Assembly (NCBI GenBank): GCA_031549885.1
Contig: JAVBPD010000031.1
Coordinates: 1-64,000 of the forward strand
DNA length: 64,000 bases
From: WQUF01 sp031549885
GTDB lineage: Bacteria > Bacillota > Clostridia > Clostridiales > Clostridiaceae
Direction of reading: 5' to 3'
Positions 60,742-64,000 of this stretch are shown in pieces; position 1 is the first letter of the stretch; each line of letters begins with the position of its first letter. The notes below the pieces were generated by a model. The model was not told the origin of the DNA and made no database searches. It worked only from the letters and a program-made list of their open reading frames with translations. The position numbers and the translations under genes were made by a program.

Positions 60742-60798
60742 AAATATCTCCTAAAAATAGTTTACTTATAATATATATGAGTTTATTTTTAAAATATG
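60581..60798. repeat. Direct repeat copy 2 (partner 383-600)
   Basis: Same orientation and offset 60198 from copy 1; differences include a few substitutions near the right end. It ends a little before the SWIM gene promoter. Confidence 0.88.
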
Positions 60799-60905
60799 AA
60801 AAATATTATTAAATATTGAATCTTTGTATTTTTTTAAAGCTTTTTTTGGTAATAAAGTATTGTGATATAATAAACGTATAGAAAATAATAGCAGGAGAGA
60901 AAATT

Positions 60906-62534
60906 ATGGAATGGAAGCATTTATTTCAAAGTCATATATTAAATAGAGGTCTTAATTATTATGATAATGGACTTGTAAGTGGTTATTATGAAGGTGATGA
61001 TTGTATAGAAGCGGTTGTATATGGAAATGATACATACAATGTGATTATTGATATTGAGGATGGAGAAATAGCAGATATGAGTTGTGATTGCCCATATGAA
61101 GGAAAAAATTGCAAGCACATGGCAGCTGTCCTATTTTACAGGGATCGTTATTCAGAAACGAGTTTAGAAGTAAATGATGAAATTGAAAAGTTAGTGGAAA
61201 AGGCAGATGAAGCATCAATTAGAAAATTCTTAAAGAGCATTTTAAGAAATGATGAAAAGTTAATTAATCGCTTTAAAAGTACTTTGCATTATAAAATTAA
61301 TAAAGAAGATATGAAAAGATATAAAAACCAAATAGATGGTATATTCAATAAATATAATAAAAGGTATAATTATATTGAGTATGGTGATGCTTATTCGTTT
61401 ATTAATGAGCTCTTAGAATTCTTAGATGATGATGTAAGCACTATGTTAAATAACAATAACTATGATGAGGCGTTTGAGTTTACTAATTATATATTTATAA
61501 AAGTAGGAAATCAGGAAATGGATGATTCTGATGGTGGAACTGGGCTTTTAGCTGAAAAGTGTATATATATATGGACACAAATGCTAACAGAATGCAATAT
61601 GAATTTTAAAAGAACAATGTTTAATTGGTTTAAAGACCATCTAAATGGATCTATAATAGATTATATGGAAGAATATATAGAGAGGATTTTATTTGAAAAT
61701 TTTAATGAAAATGAGTTTTTAGAAGCTAAACTTATATTTTCAGATGAAAAAATAAAAAAATATAAAAGTGCAGTAAATTCTTGGACTCGTGAACATGGTA
61801 TAGAAAATTGGGTAATTAAACATTTAAATGTAATGAAAGAATTAAAAAAAGATAAAAGTGAGATAGATGAATATTGCAAAGCGTATCTGGAATTTAGCAA
61901 AATAAGGAAAATTTACATAGAAGATTGTATTAATATGCAAAATTATGATGAAGCTGTTTTTTTACTAAAAGAAGGAAAAGTAGTAGATAAAGAGTGGGCA
62001 GGGCTTGTAAATGATTATAGTTTAAAATTAAGAGATTTATATAAAAAGCTTGGAAAGCAAAAGGAATATGAAAATGAGCTTTGGGATTTAGTGCTTGAAC
62101 ATAAAACTTACGATATTGATCTTTATAATGAATTAAAATCGCTGTATATAGAAGAAGAATGGATACAAAAAAGAGAAATTGTTTTTAAAAAATTGTCAGA
62201 TAGGTCTGAAGTAGCTAAATTATATGAAATAGAGAAGCTATATGATCGCCTATTAAAAATTGTGCTGGATTCTAGGTGGCTTTACGGGCTAGAACAATAT
62301 GAAAAGTGTTTAAAGGATTTATATCCAGATGAACTTCTTAATAAGTATGAGATAATGGTAAAGGAAATGGCCTCTCATACTTCAGACCGTAAACAGTACG
62401 CCGAAATTGTTCGTATATTAAGGAAGATGAAAGGATATCCAAATGGCAGCAAAAAAGTAAATGACATTGTGGTTGAATGGACGTCAATATATAAAAATAG
62501 GCGTGCAATGATGGATGAGTTAAAAAAATTATAA
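60906..62534 (+). CDS. SWIM zinc-finger protein
   Basis: A 542-residue protein. The N-terminal SWIM domain (about 40-85) has MSCDCPYEGKNCKHMAAVLFY, i.e. CxCx(n)CxH. The remaining ~450 residues are helical, highly charged repeats with no known enzymatic motif. In Firmicutes such proteins can be associated with SNF2 helicases, but none is adjacent. Putative DNA or protein binding; function unknown. GCAGGAGAG ribosome site. Confidence 0.82.
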   Translation: MEWKHLFQSHILNRGLNYYDNGLVSGYYEGDDCIEAVVYGNDTYNVIIDIEDGEIADMSCDCPYEGKNCKHMAAVLFYRDRYSETSLEVNDEIEKLVEKADEASIRKFLKSILRNDEKLINRFKSTLHYKINKEDMKRYKNQIDGIFNKYNKRYNYIEYGDAYSFINELLEFLDDDVSTMLNNNNYDEAFEFTNYIFIKVGNQEMDDSDGGTGLLAEKCIYIWTQMLTECNMNFKRTMFNWFKDHLNGSIIDYMEEYIERILFENFNENEFLEAKLIFSDEKIKKYKSAVNSWTREHGIENWVIKHLNVMKELKKDKSEIDEYCKAYLEFSKIRKIYIEDCINMQNYDEAVFLLKEGKVVDKEWAGLVNDYSLKLRDLYKKLGKQKEYENELWDLVLEHKTYDIDLYNELKSLYIEEEWIQKREIVFKKLSDRSEVAKLYEIEKLYDRLLKIVLDSRWLYGLEQYEKCLKDLYPDELLNKYEIMVKEMASHTSDRKQYAEIVRILRKMKGYPNGSKKVNDIVVEWTSIYKNRRAMMDELKKL

Positions 62535-62563
62535 TAAGGCTAAACTTAAGCCTTATTTTTTTA
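62533..62563 (+). terminator. Terminator of the SWIM gene
   Basis: AATAAGGCT/AAGCCTTATT stem, small loop, then T-run. Confidence 0.85.
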
Positions 62564-62638
62564 TCTTATTTAAAAAGGTTTTTACAATAAAATGTGGTAT
62601 ACTTAAATACGTTAAGAAAATTTATAAGGATGATTAAA

Positions 62639-63376
62639 ATGGCTTTGACCATAAAGATAGATAATTTTGAAGGACCTTTTGATTTGCTCCTCCATCTTAT
62701 ACATAAAAATAAAATGGACATATATAACATAAAAATTTCAGAGATAACTGAAGAATATATAAGTTATTTAAGAGAGATGAAAAACCTTGATATGGAAGTG
62801 ACGTCTGAATTTATATTAATTGCTTCTACTCTTCTTGAAATAAAATCAAACATGCTGCTTCCTAAAAGCATTAAAAAAGAAGAAGTTGAAGAGGAAGATA
62901 GCCAAAAAAAATTATTAGAAAAGCTTACATTTTACAAAAAATATAAAATTATTGCTAATTTCTTAAAAGCAGAGTATGAAAATGCTGGAGAGGTTTATTT
63001 AAAAAAACCAGATATAATTGAAAAACCAAATGAAAAGATTGATTTGGAAAAATTATTTATAAATTATGATTTAAATAAATTAAATAAATTATATATTAAT
63101 TTAATTGATAACTATAATTTGAGGCAAAACCCTAAGGAAAAAGTGGTAAAGAGAAATATTAATTTAGACAAATATAAAATTGAAAATAAGTTAAGCTACA
63201 TAGTATCTTCATTAAATGAAAATAAGATTTTAAAGTTTAGCAAGTTAATTGAAAATTGCTATGAGAAAATGGAAATCATAGTTATATTTCTTGCTCTTTT
63301 AGAATTAATGAGATTAAAACAAGCTTCTGTTTATCAGTCGAATGTTTTTTCTGATTTTATAATTGAAAGGATTTAA
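62639..63376 (+). CDS. scpA: Segregation and condensation protein A
   Basis: A 245-residue kleisin: N-terminal motif IDNFEGPFDLLLHLIHKNKMDIY, a central charged region and a C-terminal winged helix (KMEIIVIFLALLELMRLKQ). ScpA bridges SMC heads, with ScpB, for chromosome condensation. The ATG at 62639 is nearest the AAGGATG ribosome site; in-frame upstream starts (62594, 62630) are less well placed. Confidence 0.94.
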   Translation: MALTIKIDNFEGPFDLLLHLIHKNKMDIYNIKISEITEEYISYLREMKNLDMEVTSEFILIASTLLEIKSNMLLPKSIKKEEVEEEDSQKKLLEKLTFYKKYKIIANFLKAEYENAGEVYLKKPDIIEKPNEKIDLEKLFINYDLNKLNKLYINLIDNYNLRQNPKEKVVKRNINLDKYKIENKLSYIVSSLNENKILKFSKLIENCYEKMEIIVIFLALLELMRLKQASVYQSNVFSDFIIERI

Positions 63377-63377
63377 C

Positions 63378-63947
63378 ATGGAAGATGTATTAAACCTATA
63401 TCAAATATCAATAAATAAATATAATGATAAAATATTTTCTATAATAGAATCAGTACTTTTTGCATCTGGTGAACCTATGAAAATTAAAGATATTGCAAAT
63501 ATTGTGGAGATGAAAGAATCAGAGACCAAAGAAATTTTAAATATTATGGAAAAAAATTATAATGAAAATAAAAGTGGAATAAAATTATTAAATTTAAATA
63601 ATTCTTATAGTTTAGCAACTAAACCTGAAAATTCAAAATACATTCAAAAGCTTCTTAAAATTGATTCAAGAAAATCCTTATCTCAAGCTGCTCTTGAAGC
63701 TTTAGCTATTATAGTTTATAAGGGGCCCATAACTAGAGTTGAAATAGATGATATAAGAGGGGTTAGAAGTGATAGAGCAATTGAGACATTAATAGAAAAA
63801 AAGATAATTAAAGAGGCTGGAAGAAAGGATTCACCAGGAAGGCCAATGTTGTTTTCTATAACTGATGAGTTTTTTAGGGTATTTAATTTAAAATCGTTTG
63901 ATAATATGCCTAATTTGGATTTAATTGATATAAATTTTAAAGATTAA
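63378..63947 (+). CDS. scpB: Segregation and condensation protein B
   Basis: A 189-residue ScpB with two winged helices: IIESVLFASGEPMKIKDIA and LSQAALEALAIIVYKGPIT, then VEIDDIRGVRSDRAIETLIEKKII and KDSPGRPMLFSITDEFF. It binds ScpA in the SMC complex. Starts one base after the scpA stop, AAAGGA upstream. Confidence 0.95.
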   Translation: MEDVLNLYQISINKYNDKIFSIIESVLFASGEPMKIKDIANIVEMKESETKEILNIMEKNYNENKSGIKLLNLNNSYSLATKPENSKYIQKLLKIDSRKSLSQAALEALAIIVYKGPITRVEIDDIRGVRSDRAIETLIEKKIIKEAGRKDSPGRPMLFSITDEFFRVFNLKSFDNMPNLDLIDINFKD

Positions 63948-63959
63948 AATAGTGAATAA

Positions 63960-63995
63960 AATAGCGTGGTGCAAATTTTACTCACCACGCTATTA
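63960..63995 (+). terminator. Terminator of scpAB
   Basis: AATAGCGTGGTG/CACCACGCTATT, perfect 12-bp stem with a 12-nt loop near the window edge; the T-tract is short. Confidence 0.8.
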
Positions 63996-64000
63996 AACTG

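Overview
The window is AT-rich, low-GC Firmicutes DNA and reads as a chromosomal segment of a Clostridium sensu stricto relative. Reasons: heavy use of A/T-ending codons, strong AGGAGG ribosome sites with frequent TTG starts, the SCIFF peptide with its radical-SAM maturase, an anaerobe-type hybrid-cluster protein, split transketolase, HemZ, and the gene orders ruvA-ruvB-queA-tgt-yajC and secD-secF-(recJ position)-apt-relA-dtd-MBL-hemZ-aspS. It is mostly core chromosome. No phage, CRISPR array, tRNA or rRNA was seen; the only mobile DNA is a decayed TnpB-type element.

Layout. 1-3.3 kb: left-edge ParB-like gene, rqcH (ribosome rescue) and dapF (lysine/peptidoglycan). 3.3-9.4 kb: a type IV pilus operon (PilB, PilC, a major pilin, several minor pilin-like proteins, three very short PilM/N/O-like proteins). 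9.5-16.3 kb: efp, a short UvrA paralogue, pgeF, pstB-phoU, a SPOR protein and a MazG-like protein. 16.4-28 kb: nadE, an acetamidase/formamidase with a zinc-ribbon insert, a glycosyltransferase, split transketolase, YitT, ftsEX, a C-terminal processing protease and a MATE exporter. 28-33 kb: an exported unknown, a molbindin, a broken mazEF/methyltransferase scar, and a Crp/Fnr regulator divergent from a ferredoxin-hcp operon. 33.5-37.6 kb: an acidic TPR protein split by a frameshift, an AI-2E family permease and a BofC-like protein. 37.7-42.4 kb: ruvAB-queA-tgt-yajC. 42.4-44.1 kb: the SCIFF peptide and its maturase. 44.2-54.8 kb: secDF, a degenerate RecJ-like protein, apt, relA, dtd, an MBL hydrolase, hemZ, aspS and a probable 6S RNA. 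54.8-64 kb: a TRM11-like methyltransferase, an alpha/beta hydrolase, a phosphoesterase, a TetR regulator, the TnpB remnant, a D,D-carboxypeptidase, a truncated second copy of the ParB-like gene, a SWIM protein and scpAB.

The features most worth a second look are the degenerate RecJ homologue in the recJ position, the frameshifted acidic-repeat TPR gene, the perfect palindrome centred about 41.5 bp upstream of the predicted hcp-operon start, the ~218-bp direct repeat carrying a truncated ParB-like gene about 60 kb from its parent, and the mazF/methyltransferase scar. I did not find a clearly new multi-gene system. Family assignments come from reading motifs and gene order by eye; no searches were run.
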